From positions 2,170,001 to 2,234,000 of the forward strand of contig OZ257260.1 of assembly GCA_965279735.1 (NCBI GenBank): 64,000 bases of DNA, written 5' to 3'. Position numbers and translations under genes: made by a program. Below the pieces are notes generated by a model. It worked only from the letters and a program-made list of their open reading frames with translations. It was not told where the DNA came from and did no database searches. Shown piece by piece: positions 43,477 through 52,651 of the stretch. Numbering within the stretch: the first letter of the stretch is position 1; each line of letters begins with the position of its first letter. Source of the DNA: CAIUGU01 sp965279735 (GTDB lineage: Bacteria; Pseudomonadota; Gammaproteobacteria; Steroidobacterales; Steroidobacteraceae).

Positions 43477-45168
43477 ATGAGTCACTCCGCTGCCAGGCGC
43501 GATCTGTTCTCAATGTCCAATCCCCTGCAATGGTTGCTCATGGCTTTCTGGGCCGTGGCGATGATGGTGGGTGGAGCGGCAAATGCGAGCGTAGCTGTGC
43601 GTGTTGATGCAGACCAAGATCCAATTAAGTCCTTTGTAACTGTCACTGATGCGACCACTGGACTTCCGATTGCAGGGTTGAACGCTAGCAACTTTACTGT
43701 TTTCGTCGATGGCGTCGCGATTTCATCACCGCCGAGCGTCGATTTGCCGCCGGAGCAAGATAGCGCCAAAAGAGTTTCCGTAGTCTTTGCGATGGATTTC
43801 AGCCAATCCGTTCAAACCGCTGCTTTGGCCCCAATGCAAAACGCCGTAATCGCTTTCATCAACGCAATGAAACCGGGCGATTATGCGGCCATAGTCAAGT
43901 TCAATTTCACTAATCCAAGCAAGGCATCTGTTGTCCAGCCGTTCACGCTAATTGACCCAGCCGGAAAGTCAGCATTGGCGGGTGCAGTCATGGCCCCTTA
44001 TCCCGGTGAGGGAACCAACCTTTACGACGCCATTGTGAAGTCGACTCAAGAATTCACAGCGGCCGCGGGCACTTTACCCAGCGGCCCAAAGGCCATCATC
44101 GTAATCGGCGATGGCGGCGAAGGCTCCTCAACCAACACAGTGAACGCTGCCTTGGCGGCCGCGAACGGGCAAAACCTGTCGATCTTCACGGTTGGGGTTG
44201 GTGAATTTGCTACTACTTCAGGGCAGCAGCGCTTGACGCAAATTGCCGCCCAGGCCAGCGGTGAGTTCTATGCGGCACCGAACGATACTGAAATCACCAA
44301 TGCTTACACAGACATCAAGAAGCGCCTTAGCAACGAGTATCAACTGTCTTTCAGCTCGACCATCAGCCCCACACCTCCTTGCGATCCGCACACCATAAAG
44401 GTTCAAGTGGGTTCGCAGGAATCAGTCGTCGAATCATTCACCCGCTGCACACCGTCGCTGACTACAGTTCCTCAGTTGGCAGGCAAAACGCAGGCCGAGG
44501 CGTCTACAGCACTCGCTACCGCGTCTTTGACATTGGGAACGGTTACCACGCGTTCAAGCTCTACAGTTGCCGCAGGAAAGGTAATCAGCCATACGCCAAT
44601 CGCAGGATCAGTCGTAAATACAACTACGGCCGTCAATATCGTGATTTCGACTGGCGCATCCGCACCAGATGTCGTCGGTTTGACGCAAGCAGCGGCTTCT
44701 ACCGCAATCGCGAACGCTGGATTGGTAGTTGGCAGCGTCACGCAGCAAACGAGTTCCAATGTCAGCGTCGGCTTCGTAATTAGCCAAACTCCTCCCGCCG
44801 GAACGTCAGTGGTCGCGGGTTCTTCGGTAAATCTCGTCGTATCAACCGGTCCGCAGATGGTCGCAGCACCCAACGTCGTCGGCTCGACACAGGGCGCCGC
44901 TACTACTTCTATCACTGGAGCGGGACTGGTTCTCGGCACAGTCACGCAGCAGTCCAGTTCCACTGTCGCTTCGGGCAGCGTGATCAGTCAGACACCGGCG
45001 GCCGGCACTTCGGTTGCGGTTGGGTCAACAGTGACGCTCGTCGTATCGAATGGACCACCCCCGGCATCTAACGGCGGCGGTGGTGGTGGCGGTGGCGCCA
45101 CGGGCCCGTTCGAGATCCTCTTCGGCGTGGGATTGCTGGCCATGGCGCGACGCAGACGGATGGTCTGA
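43477..45168 (+). CDS. Exported VWA-domain protein with three PASTA repeats and C-terminal sorting tail
   Basis: A 563-residue protein from the ATG at 43477 (AAGG ribosome site); a longer upstream frame is unlikely. The signal peptide ends GGAANASVAV. A von Willebrand factor A domain follows (about 95-300) with the MIDAS motif FAMDFSQSVQT. Three PASTA repeats (about 330-525) each end in the form VISQTPPAGT...VNLVVSTG. The end is a Gly-rich linker, hydrophobic helix (PFEILFGVGLLAMA) and RRRR, resembling CTERM sorting tails. GC is lower than in neighbours. It is probably a surface adhesin or cell-wall-associated protein. Confidence 0.88.
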   Translation: MSHSAARRDLFSMSNPLQWLLMAFWAVAMMVGGAANASVAVRVDADQDPIKSFVTVTDATTGLPIAGLNASNFTVFVDGVAISSPPSVDLPPEQDSAKRVSVVFAMDFSQSVQTAALAPMQNAVIAFINAMKPGDYAAIVKFNFTNPSKASVVQPFTLIDPAGKSALAGAVMAPYPGEGTNLYDAIVKSTQEFTAAAGTLPSGPKAIIVIGDGGEGSSTNTVNAALAAANGQNLSIFTVGVGEFATTSGQQRLTQIAAQASGEFYAAPNDTEITNAYTDIKKRLSNEYQLSFSSTISPTPPCDPHTIKVQVGSQESVVESFTRCTPSLTTVPQLAGKTQAEASTALATASLTLGTVTTRSSSTVAAGKVISHTPIAGSVVNTTTAVNIVISTGASAPDVVGLTQAAASTAIANAGLVVGSVTQQTSSNVSVGFVISQTPPAGTSVVAGSSVNLVVSTGPQMVAAPNVVGSTQGAATTSITGAGLVLGTVTQQSSSTVASGSVISQTPAAGTSVAVGSTVTLVVSNGPPPASNGGGGGGGGATGPFEILFGVGLLAMARRRRMV

Positions 45169-45190
45169 CAGCCTCTTCAACCTGGATGAC

Positions 45191-45220
45191 AAACCCCGGC
45201 CTCGTGCCGGGGTTTTCTTT
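45191..45220 (+). terminator. Strong Rho-independent terminator after the VWA-PASTA gene
   Basis: AAACCCCGGC pairs perfectly with GCCGGGGTTT across a 5-nt loop, followed by a T-rich TTTTCTTTT. It closes the plus-strand gene and sits before the converging ParA-like gene, so it may act on both strands. Confidence 0.85.
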
Positions 45221-45227
45221 TCTGGAG

Positions 45228-45932
45228 CTACAGCGGCAAGGTGTCCAGCGTGTTGTAGATGTTCTTAAGCCAGGTCTTGACGCGCTGGCGCTCCAGCATG
45301 CCCAGTGCATCCGGCTCATTGCGATTGTTGATCGCGGACCAGAAGCTCGCGCTGTGCCGGTCGATCTTGTTCATGCTGGCTTCGTGGAGTTGCGGCAGCG
45401 TGACCACTCGCGCACCGACCGCCAGCGCATCCTTGAGTGCCTGCGAATCCTCGAGCTGCGAAAAGTCCGACCCACGCCCCTGGTTCCGGACGACAAAGTA
45501 ATTGGGCCCCGCGCCGAACGCGGCCACCAGCCGGCCGAGCAGATCGGCAGAATCCTTGCCGCTGTCCGCGAGATGCCAGAAATTGACGGTGACGCCCATC
45601 TCCGCCAGCAGCGTCAGCAGATCCGAGTCCTTGATCCAGCGCGTGAGAGGTGCTGCCGTCTGCGCGGCCAGATCGACGATGGCGCTCTTCTGCACACCGG
45701 CAACCGGTTCCTCTTCGAAGGTCTTGACGATCCGGTCCAGGCCTTCATAGCTGTCGACGATGACAGGTGACGCGTAGTCAGCATAGAAGCGTGTGAACGA
45801 AGTGTGCGACCGATCGGTGTCGAAGCCCGTAAACGGCCTACCCTTGTCGATGAAATACTGGGCGAGAACACGTGCGGTCACCGATTTGCCGATGCCGCCT
45901 TTCTCGCCGCCGATGAAATTGAGGGAACTCAA
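45228..45932 (-). CDS. ParA/MinD-like P-loop ATPase, orphan
   Basis: A 234-residue protein from the TTG at 45932; the upstream frame lacks family features. It opens LSSLNFIGGEKGGIGKS, a deviant Walker A (KGGxGKS), then has FDTDRSH and SAIVDLAAQ as switch/Walker B regions. Such ATPases position plasmids, chromosomes or protein clusters. No ParB, parS-like site or other partition gene lies near. Chemistry is likely intact but role is unknown. Confidence 0.8.
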   Translation of the reverse strand: MSSLNFIGGEKGGIGKSVTARVLAQYFIDKGRPFTGFDTDRSHTSFTRFYADYASPVIVDSYEGLDRIVKTFEEEPVAGVQKSAIVDLAAQTAAPLTRWIKDSDLLTLLAEMGVTVNFWHLADSGKDSADLLGRLVAAFGAGPNYFVVRNQGRGSDFSQLEDSQALKDALAVGARVVTLPQLHEASMNKIDRHSASFWSAINNRNEPDALGMLERQRVKTWLKNIYNTLDTLPL

Positions 45933-46071
45933 GGGTGATTTCCTGCCGGAAGGGAATGATCGCGAAAGTATAGACGCCCCGAAATGCAGGGCAGGCGCTA
46001 TTTTCGATTCCTGAAGGCCATTGCTGATGGCCTGCCAGCCCAGGCCCTCTTTTGGTGCTTGCCTGTGTCTA

Positions 46072-47403
46072 CTAGCGCAACGGCGCAGGCCCCGTGTATT
46101 CAACGATGTAGAGACCGCCACCCGCACGATCTGCCGCGTAGATCAACCCCTTCTCGTCGACATAGACATCGTTGATCGCGATGTCCTCCATTTTTCCTGA
46201 TGGCGCGGTGGGGACGAGCACGCCGATTTCCTGCGGCTTTTTCGGGTCAGCGATGGAGTACACACGCACGCCTGCGTTCTGGAAGGATGCGACTACGGTC
46301 TGGGTGAGCTTCGCAGCCGTTGCCTTCGGCCGGTTCATGTGGATGTTGTGCGCGCCGAACCGTCCTGCCTTGCAGAACTCCTCAAGGCCCGCGGGATACG
46401 GAAACTGGGTGATTTCGTGCGGGTGGGTTTCGTCGCTGATATCCACGGTCCAGATGGGCTTCGGCCAGTCGGCGCAGGCTGGCTGGTTTGCTTCCTGCGT
46501 GACGATGGCGATATTGCGCTCGAAGAGCGGCAGGAATGAATGCCCGATGTATCCCGGCGTCACTGGAAACCAGGAACGCTGACCTATGAGCTTCGGCCTG
46601 GTCTTGTCCGCAATGTCGATGACGACAATGCCGCCATCGATCCACCCTGCATACACCCGATCGGGCCGCTCTGGAGATACAAACGCACTGTGCATCCGCA
46701 CGCCGTCTTTCGTTTTCGTTCTCGGTAGCGGAGCGCCGGGCTCGCCTTTGCGCATCCCCGGCATCCACCAGCGACCGATCTCCTTCGGGCTGCGCGGGTC
46801 GCGCATATCCACGATCATCAGGAACTGGTCATCGCCTCTTGGCGGCACCGCCGGAATGAAATCCGGAGAGCCGCTGGATAGATACGCGTACTGGCCGTCG
46901 ACGAACCACACGTAATGCGCGCCGCGGGATTCCCCTCCCGAAGTATTGAAATAGGAAATCTGTCTTGGCTTTGCGGGGTCGGTCACGTCGTAGACCAGAG
47001 CGCCACCCCCGGGCTGCCCTGGCAGATCGGTATTCTGCGCGACGACCATGGTCCGGCCGGAAACACCGAGGCTGTTGCAACGCACGTGTGGCGACAAGGT
47101 GGGCACCTGCGCCAGCACCCGGGGCGCCCGCGGGTTCGTCACATCAACCGTCGTGAAACAGGTGGGCGCTCCGGCGTGAGCGTAGAACAGCACCCGACGG
47201 CCGTCGGCATATTGCTCGAGGTCCAGGCCTTCCCCTCCGTTGCCGCGACCATTCAGGTCCGAGTGACCGACGATGCGCAGATTGAGCGCTTCACGGGGAG
47301 CGGGCTCCGCGGCTGAAGCCGCCATGGAGTATCCGGCCAACAGGAGCGCAAGCGCGCTTGATGCAGCGCACCGTACTTCTCGACGCCATGCTCGTGAGCT
47401 CAT
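46072..47403 (-). CDS. Exported LVIVD-repeat beta-propeller protein
   Basis: A 443-residue protein from the ATG at 47403 with a signal peptide ending SMAASAAEP. Repeated units TTVDVTNPRAPRVLAQ, VYDVTDPAKPRQISYF, VIDIADKTRPKLIGQ and VYSIADPKKPQEIGVL are LVIVD repeats that build a propeller. Function of LVIVD proteins is poorly known; surface or redox-linked roles are suspected. It ends 139 bp before the start of the ParA-like gene, on the same strand. Confidence 0.85.
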   Translation of the reverse strand: MSSRAWRREVRCAASSALALLLAGYSMAASAAEPAPREALNLRIVGHSDLNGRGNGGEGLDLEQYADGRRVLFYAHAGAPTCFTTVDVTNPRAPRVLAQVPTLSPHVRCNSLGVSGRTMVVAQNTDLPGQPGGGALVYDVTDPAKPRQISYFNTSGGESRGAHYVWFVDGQYAYLSSGSPDFIPAVPPRGDDQFLMIVDMRDPRSPKEIGRWWMPGMRKGEPGAPLPRTKTKDGVRMHSAFVSPERPDRVYAGWIDGGIVVIDIADKTRPKLIGQRSWFPVTPGYIGHSFLPLFERNIAIVTQEANQPACADWPKPIWTVDISDETHPHEITQFPYPAGLEEFCKAGRFGAHNIHMNRPKATAAKLTQTVVASFQNAGVRVYSIADPKKPQEIGVLVPTAPSGKMEDIAINDVYVDEKGLIYAADRAGGGLYIVEYTGPAPLR

Positions 47404-47588
47404 TGCAAAACTCCTGCAGACAGAATCGCCGATCACATTCGATCGACTATACGGCGCGACACCCGGTCCGGCAAAGCAATCAGCAGCACGAGACAACATT
47501 TCCAGCAGCCTCCCGTTTGCACACGGCGGCACAATGCCGCGATACTGCACGCGCCGTGAGCTTTCCGTCACTCAACAAGAGCCACCGC

Positions 47589-47657
47589 ATGAAGAAAATC
47601 GCAATGGGAATCGCCGAGCTGGCATTGGCGGCCGCAGTACCTGCCAACGGGGGTTGA
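47589..47657 (+). CDS. Possible 22-codon leader peptide upstream of the HiPIP gene
   Basis: ATG at 47589 opens a 22-codon frame (start MKKIAMGIAELALAAAV) that resembles the front of a signal peptide and ends 2 bp before the HiPIP ATG. It could be a translated leader that couples translation, a frame-shifted remnant of an older signal peptide, or chance. Confidence 0.3.
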   Translation: MKKIAMGIAELALAAAVPANGG

Positions 47658-47659
47658 CG

Positions 47660-47917
47660 ATGTCTTCGAGGAAGACAGCGTCGAAGCGACGGGATTTTCT
47701 GAAAGCAGGCGTCGCAGGCGCGTGGGCACTGGCCAGCGGCGCCAATGCACAGACAATGGCGAAAATTTCGAAGCAGGCGGCCGAGTACGAGGACCAGCCA
47801 CGGGACATCCGGATGTGCGCAACCTGCTCGTTCTTCGAGGCACCGGCAGCGTGCAAAGTGGTTGAAGGGGAGGTCAGCGCGAAGGGCTGGTGCAACCTCT
47901 TTGCCATCGTTGATTGA
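47660..47917 (+). CDS. High-potential iron-sulfur protein (HiPIP), Tat-exported
   Basis: An 85-residue protein from the ATG at 47660. The N-terminus KRRDFLKAGVAGAWAL is a Tat signal, as expected for a folded [4Fe-4S] protein. Cluster ligands follow the HiPIP pattern: CATC, a third Cys in AACKV and the fourth in GWCNLFA. HiPIPs are periplasmic electron carriers of Proteobacteria. The gene is followed 47 bp later by an amidohydrolase with an internal Tat motif. The redox partner is not obvious. Confidence 0.9.
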   Translation: MSSRKTASKRRDFLKAGVAGAWALASGANAQTMAKISKQAAEYEDQPRDIRMCATCSFFEAPAACKVVEGEVSAKGWCNLFAIVD

Positions 47918-47964
47918 ATAGTGGACTGACTTGGTCGCAGCGGATCAAACCTGAGGAACAGAAC

Positions 47965-49482
47965 ATGCGATTCCTGACAGACGAAGACCGGGCGAGGCTG
48001 ACCCCTTCCGAATTTCTGGAGGATGCGACGCCCATCCCGACCCAGATGGTTTCAAGCGATGAATGCCTGCCGTTTCCACAGTCGGAAAAGCAGCGCGAAT
48101 TGCAGGCGCGCCTGCTGCATCTCGGCGATGGACTCGCAAAGCGACAAGGCCTCTCCCGCCGGCAATTCTTCCAGACTGCGGCAGGCATGGCAGCGGCGTA
48201 CGTCGCCCTGAACGAAACATTCGGCGGACTCTTCGATGTTTCAAGCGCTGAAGCCGCGACGCCCGAGATGGCGCAGGCCCGGGCGGACGCACTCAAGGAC
48301 CAGTTCATCATGGACATGCATACGCATTTCCTGCGTGACGACACACGGCTGACGCAGTTCATCAACATGCGCGCCGCGGTCGGCATTGCCGGGTGGAACA
48401 AGAGCCTCTCGGGGAAGGAGCAGACGATCGAGGATCTCAAGTACGAGAACTACATCAAGGAGATGTTCCTCGACAGCGACAGCAAGATCGTGCTCATTTC
48501 CTCCGCGCCGTCGGACATCGAACAGGACTGGTTCCTCACCAACAGGCAGATGGCGGAAGCGCGGGACAAGGTGAACCAGCGGTTTGGATCGCGACGGCTG
48601 TTTTCGCACGCGATCTTCACGCCCGGCCAGCCCGGCTGGCTGGAACAGGTCGATGCCGCCATCGAGCTCAAGCCCGAATCCATGAAGGGCTACACCGTCG
48701 GTGACAACACACACAAGGACATCAGCCGCTATCCGTGGCGTCTCGATGATGAAAAGGTCACCTACAAGGCGTACGAGAAGTTCGTGAAAGCGGGCATCAA
48801 GAACGTCTGCGTGCACAAAGGCCTGTTTGCGCCGCCCCTTGACAAGCAATTTCCTGCCCTGCGTCCATTCGCAGATGCGAGCGATGTAGGCAAGGCGGCG
48901 AAGGACTGGCCGCAGCTCAATTTCATCATCTATCACGGGGCCTATCGCCACGTCGGCGGCGACCCCAAGGTCGCGCTCGCAGAGTTTGAACAGACCGGCC
49001 GTATCGCCTGGACCAGCGACCTCGCCGATATTCCGGAGAAGTATGGGGTCAACAACGTCTATGCCGATGTGGGCCAGCTATTCGCAACGACCCTGATCGC
49101 GGAACCGCGAGTCACCGCCGCCCTGTTGGGGACGATGATCAAGCACATGGGGGTCGACAAGGTGTGTTGGGGCACCGATGCCGTGTGGACCGGCTCACCG
49201 CAATGGCAGATCGAGGGCCTCCGCCGTATCGAGATTCCCGAAGACATGCAGAAGAAATATGGCTTCGCGCCGCTCGGTGCAGCCAATGGTCCGGTCAAGA
49301 GTGCGATCTTCGGCGGCAACAATGCCCGCCTCTACAACATCGACCCGAAGCGGGCTGCGGTGGAACTGAAGCAGGACAAGCTCTCGGAGCTGAAAGCCGA
49401 GTACGAACGTAATGGACCTGCACGCAGCAACCTGCGCTTCGGGTACGTTGCCGGACCCGCGGACCATTCGGCCTTCGCCTGA
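47965..49482 (+). CDS. Amidohydrolase family protein with internal Tat motif
   Basis: A 505-residue protein from the ATG at 47965 (GAGG upstream). About 60 residues precede a Tat-like segment LSRRQFFQTAAGMAAAY, unusual because the signal is not at the extreme N-terminus. The TIM-barrel amidohydrolase begins FIMDMHTHFLRDD with metal-ligand histidines and ends with VCWGTDAVW (catalytic Asp). It follows the HiPIP gene and probably shares its transcript. Substrate unknown. Confidence 0.85.
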   Translation: MRFLTDEDRARLTPSEFLEDATPIPTQMVSSDECLPFPQSEKQRELQARLLHLGDGLAKRQGLSRRQFFQTAAGMAAAYVALNETFGGLFDVSSAEAATPEMAQARADALKDQFIMDMHTHFLRDDTRLTQFINMRAAVGIAGWNKSLSGKEQTIEDLKYENYIKEMFLDSDSKIVLISSAPSDIEQDWFLTNRQMAEARDKVNQRFGSRRLFSHAIFTPGQPGWLEQVDAAIELKPESMKGYTVGDNTHKDISRYPWRLDDEKVTYKAYEKFVKAGIKNVCVHKGLFAPPLDKQFPALRPFADASDVGKAAKDWPQLNFIIYHGAYRHVGGDPKVALAEFEQTGRIAWTSDLADIPEKYGVNNVYADVGQLFATTLIAEPRVTAALLGTMIKHMGVDKVCWGTDAVWTGSPQWQIEGLRRIEIPEDMQKKYGFAPLGAANGPVKSAIFGGNNARLYNIDPKRAAVELKQDKLSELKAEYERNGPARSNLRFGYVAGPADHSAFA

Positions 49483-49484
49483 CC

Positions 49485-50804
49485 CTACTGCTGATAGCTG
49501 CGGGGGAACGTCACCCGGAATGTGGTGCCCTCCCCTGCAGCGGTCTCGAGTTCGATGCTGGCGTCGAGCAGTTCGCAGAGGCGTTTGACGATCGAGAGCC
49601 CGATGCCCTCGCCGGAGGGTGGCTGATGGGACCGGGAATCGCTTTGTGATGCGAGCGTCGGCGCGGGAGTCGCGGGTTCGGAAGCGCGGCCTTCGTCCTG
49701 CGCCCTTTCTTCCACGGCCTGCGCCTCGGTGGTCGCCTCTTTCAGCGCGTGCTCGATCGGCGTCACGCTTTTGGCGCTGAAGCCCGGGCCTGTATCCTGC
49801 ACACAGACGATCCATTGCATCTGCCGCTCACCGGTGCCCTCTTCCCAGATCACGCGAACGCCGCCCCGTTCCGTCATCTTCAATGCGTTGAGCACCAGGT
49901 TCTGGACTATGCGCCGCACTTTTACCGCGTCGCCTTCGACACGGAGAGAGTCAGGCCCCACCGCCTGCAGGAACAGTCCGCGCTCTTCGGCACTGGGACG
50001 CATCGAATCGCAGAACTCCCCGAGAAGAGCCGCGGCATCGAAGGCGCTCACCTTCCGCTGCTCATGGCCAGCCTCAAGTCGCGCCTGGTCCATCAGGTCG
50101 CTCACCAGCTGGCTCAGCGAAGCCACTTCGACACGCAGGATTTCCGAATACTGGGTGAATTTGGATTCCGACACGCCGTCGCGATTGAGTACTCCGGAGG
50201 CAATCGCGATCACATGCGTGGTCCCCCGCAGGTCATGCGACGCTTCCCGCCAGGCTTCCGCGCGCTCCCGTTCGAGACTCTGGACCTGCTTCAGTGCAGT
50301 CTCGAGGTCGCGTAGCCGGCTGCCTGCTTCGGTTTGCTGAAGCGTCACGTACCGCGTTGCACTGGCACAGACTCCGTCGCTGCAGAGCCTGACCAACGCA
50401 CGCAATGCGGTAGGCACGACGCTGGAAACCAGCTCGGGATGCGTCGCGCCGTAACGCTCGATCTCGTGCAGGAGGGACAGATGAAGATGTCCCCACTCGC
50501 ACATGGCTTCCGGAAGGTTGTAGCCCTGCTGCCAGCGATGCAGGCCATGCTCGGAAGCATTCTGCCGTTCATCCTCAAGCGCCTGCGCCCTGGTCGCGGA
50601 ATCCTCGGCACACAACCTTCGCTCGAATGCATCGAGAACCGCGGGGATATGGTCGTTGAACTGATTGCGGGTAGTCGCCGAACCCGTCGTCAGCGTCGGG
50701 TCCAGATCAACGCCGCGGCGCCAGGAGGACAGGATCGCTTCCCTGCGCTCATGCAGATGCAAGGCCAGCGAGGTCAGCTGATCATTGACGGTCGGGTCGG
50801 TCAT
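49485..50804 (-). CDS. Orphan sensor histidine kinase
   Basis: A 439-residue soluble kinase from the ATG at 50804. The N-terminus (about 15-150, LHERREAILSSWRRGVDLD) looks like an RsbRD-type sensor. The phospho-acceptor box is EASHDLRGTTHVIAIA. The ATPase domain has NLVLNALK (N-box), DTGPGF and GEGIGLSI, with a Glu/Ala/Ser-rich insertion of about 45 residues between the last two. No response regulator is adjacent. It is the last gene after the DGK-like and metallophosphoesterase genes. Confidence 0.88.
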   Translation of the reverse strand: MTDPTVNDQLTSLALHLHERREAILSSWRRGVDLDPTLTTGSATTRNQFNDHIPAVLDAFERRLCAEDSATRAQALEDERQNASEHGLHRWQQGYNLPEAMCEWGHLHLSLLHEIERYGATHPELVSSVVPTALRALVRLCSDGVCASATRYVTLQQTEAGSRLRDLETALKQVQSLERERAEAWREASHDLRGTTHVIAIASGVLNRDGVSESKFTQYSEILRVEVASLSQLVSDLMDQARLEAGHEQRKVSAFDAAALLGEFCDSMRPSAEERGLFLQAVGPDSLRVEGDAVKVRRIVQNLVLNALKMTERGGVRVIWEEGTGERQMQWIVCVQDTGPGFSAKSVTPIEHALKEATTEAQAVEERAQDEGRASEPATPAPTLASQSDSRSHQPPSGEGIGLSIVKRLCELLDASIELETAAGEGTTFRVTFPRSYQQ

Positions 50805-50820
50805 CGATTCTCGTGATTGT

Positions 50821-51642
50821 TCAGCGTGGCTCAAGGGCAATCGGAATTGTCTGGACGACTTCGAATGCGTTGCTCGCGGCATGGTCCCATCTTTCGACAG
50901 TACAACGCCTGATGGATTCATCCGGCGAGTAACGGATGATGTTCACGGAGTTCGGGATGCCGCCCCGGATCCGGGTAGAGACAGCCGTACCAGCCTGCAC
51001 CGCCCAGAGGGAGCGCGACAGTAAGGGTATGTCCTCATTGATCCGCCGCACGTAGGGTAGATGAATGTGCCCACCCAGGATCAGATCGGCGCCCGCGTCA
51101 GCCCAGGCGCGCAACGCCTCCGACGCGCCATGGAGCCGGTTCTTGCAATCCGCCGCCGTAATGACATGCGCGGGTTGATGCGTGACGACGATGCGTAGCT
51201 GCCCCGGTTGCGCAGCTTCAAGGCGTGCCTTCACCGTCGCCACCTGGGCCGCCGACACTTCGCCATCCTCATGACGGCCAGGTCGGGTCGTATTGACGCC
51301 AATCACGAGCAAGGCCGGCAGGGAGATCTCCGGTTCAAGATTCTCGCCGAAGGCTTTCCGGAAGCCGGCATAGGGGCTCAGCATCCGGGCGGCCAGGTTG
51401 AAGAGCGGAATATCGTGATTGCCGGGAATCGCGAGCTTATGGGGCGCAGAAAGCGCAGTGAAAAATCGCCCTGCCGCCGTGAACTGGTGACTACGTGCAC
51501 GTTGCGTGATGTCGCCGCTCAGGATCACGACATCGGGCTGCTCTCGCGAGCACAACGCCAACAGCGCTGCCACCACGGCTTGCTGTTCGGTGCCGAAATG
51601 TGGATCGGAAATATGCAGGATCGTGAGCGCCGATTCACTCAC
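50821..51642 (-). CDS. Metallophosphoesterase
   Basis: A 273-residue calcineurin-like phosphoesterase. All metal-binding motifs are visible: ISDPHFG, LSGDITQ, IPGNHDIP, VVTHQP and GGHIHLP. The sequence resembles cAMP-phosphodiesterase-like (CpdA) or UDP-2,3-diacylglucosamine-type enzymes; the exact substrate is uncertain. It overlaps the upstream DGK-like gene by 4 bp and precedes the histidine kinase by 16 bp. Confidence 0.9.
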   Translation of the reverse strand: MSESALTILHISDPHFGTEQQAVVAALLALCSREQPDVVILSGDITQRARSHQFTAAGRFFTALSAPHKLAIPGNHDIPLFNLAARMLSPYAGFRKAFGENLEPEISLPALLVIGVNTTRPGRHEDGEVSAAQVATVKARLEAAQPGQLRIVVTHQPAHVITAADCKNRLHGASEALRAWADAGADLILGGHIHLPYVRRINEDIPLLSRSLWAVQAGTAVSTRIRGGIPNSVNIIRYSPDESIRRCTVERWDHAASNAFEVVQTIPIALEPR

Positions 51643-52580
51643 CGGGCGGCCTCGCGTGGCGTTGCAGGCAGACGCATCAAGCGCAGCGTTCGCGGCTCCA
51701 CGGTGAAAGTGAGCGGCGACGACAGCATGGCAATCTCTCCATCCGTCGCGACCTTGATGAGACGGCTGCGGCTACCGCGCAGCTTGACGACGAGTTGCGT
51801 GAAACTGAAGGAGTCGACGCCTTCATCTGCGCCCAACGAACCCATCGCGCCCCGAATCGCGGCTCTCGCGAGCCCCCATTTCCCCGCTGCGCGGACGACC
51901 ACGGCGGCGAGCTGCCCTTGCCGTACTACCGCCGCTTCATCGATACCTACCTGCTCCAGTTGCAACCGGCTGTTGCCCACGAAAAGCGTTGAAGTTGCTG
52001 CGGTCCGCTTTTCACCCTGGTGGTCATACTCGAGCAGCAGCGAGCGGTGATCGCGAAAGAGGGTCGCGAGGCCTGCGCACATCGCGACGAAGCGCGTACG
52101 GCCGAAGCGTTTCTTGAACGCCTCGCGATCCTCCAGCAGGTCCGGATACAGGCCCACGCTCGCATTCACCAGGAATACGCGGCCGTTCACCAGCCCCACC
52201 TGCACCGGCCTTTCCACCGCTGCAAGAAGGGTCCGGGTTGCCTCGGCGATATCCGTCGGGATGCCGTACGAACGGCCGAAATAGTTGAAGGTACCGGCTG
52301 GCAGAACGCCAAAAAGCAGCTGCTGTTCCACTGCAAGCTGTGCGACGGTGCGCAGGGTACCGTCGCCTCCTGCGGCCACCAGCACCCCATCCTCTTCACG
52401 CGCGCGATTTGCCATGCGCGCAGTATGCTTTTCAATCTCGCCCGGAGCGCCAGCTACGGCAAGCTCGCAGCGACGTCCGGAAGCAGCGAATATTTCCTTG
52501 ATGGTCGCGACATCGGCGTCGACCGTCTGCTGGCCCGATCCTCCGTTCAGGACTATGAAGAATGGGGTATTGTCGTGCAT
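51639..52580 (-). CDS. Diacylglycerol/lipid kinase family protein
   Basis: A 313-residue protein from the ATG at 52580 (MHDNTPFFIVLNGGSG). The LCB5/DAGK catalytic core has VLNGGSGQ and AAGGDGTLRTVAQ, then GVLPAGTFNYFGR. Members phosphorylate diacylglycerol, sphingoid bases or related lipids. It is translationally coupled to the metallophosphoesterase and divergent from the PAP2 phosphatase gene, so the two neighbours may balance lipid phosphorylation. This is inference. Confidence 0.88.
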   Translation of the reverse strand: MHDNTPFFIVLNGGSGQQTVDADVATIKEIFAASGRRCELAVAGAPGEIEKHTARMANRAREEDGVLVAAGGDGTLRTVAQLAVEQQLLFGVLPAGTFNYFGRSYGIPTDIAEATRTLLAAVERPVQVGLVNGRVFLVNASVGLYPDLLEDREAFKKRFGRTRFVAMCAGLATLFRDHRSLLLEYDHQGEKRTAATSTLFVGNSRLQLEQVGIDEAAVVRQGQLAAVVVRAAGKWGLARAAIRGAMGSLGADEGVDSFSFTQLVVKLRGSRSRLIKVATDGEIAMLSSPLTFTVEPRTLRLMRLPATPREAAR

Positions 52581-52651
52581 CGTCGCCGCCACAGATGCCA
52601 CGATCACCGCCGCATGTCAAAGCAAAGACGCAATTTCCCGGATTGAAAAAA

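Noticed and set aside
44460..45060. Periodic repeats considered as a CRISPR array
   Set aside because: They are in-frame PASTA protein repeats of about 190-200 bp with divergent sequence, not short repeats with spacers.
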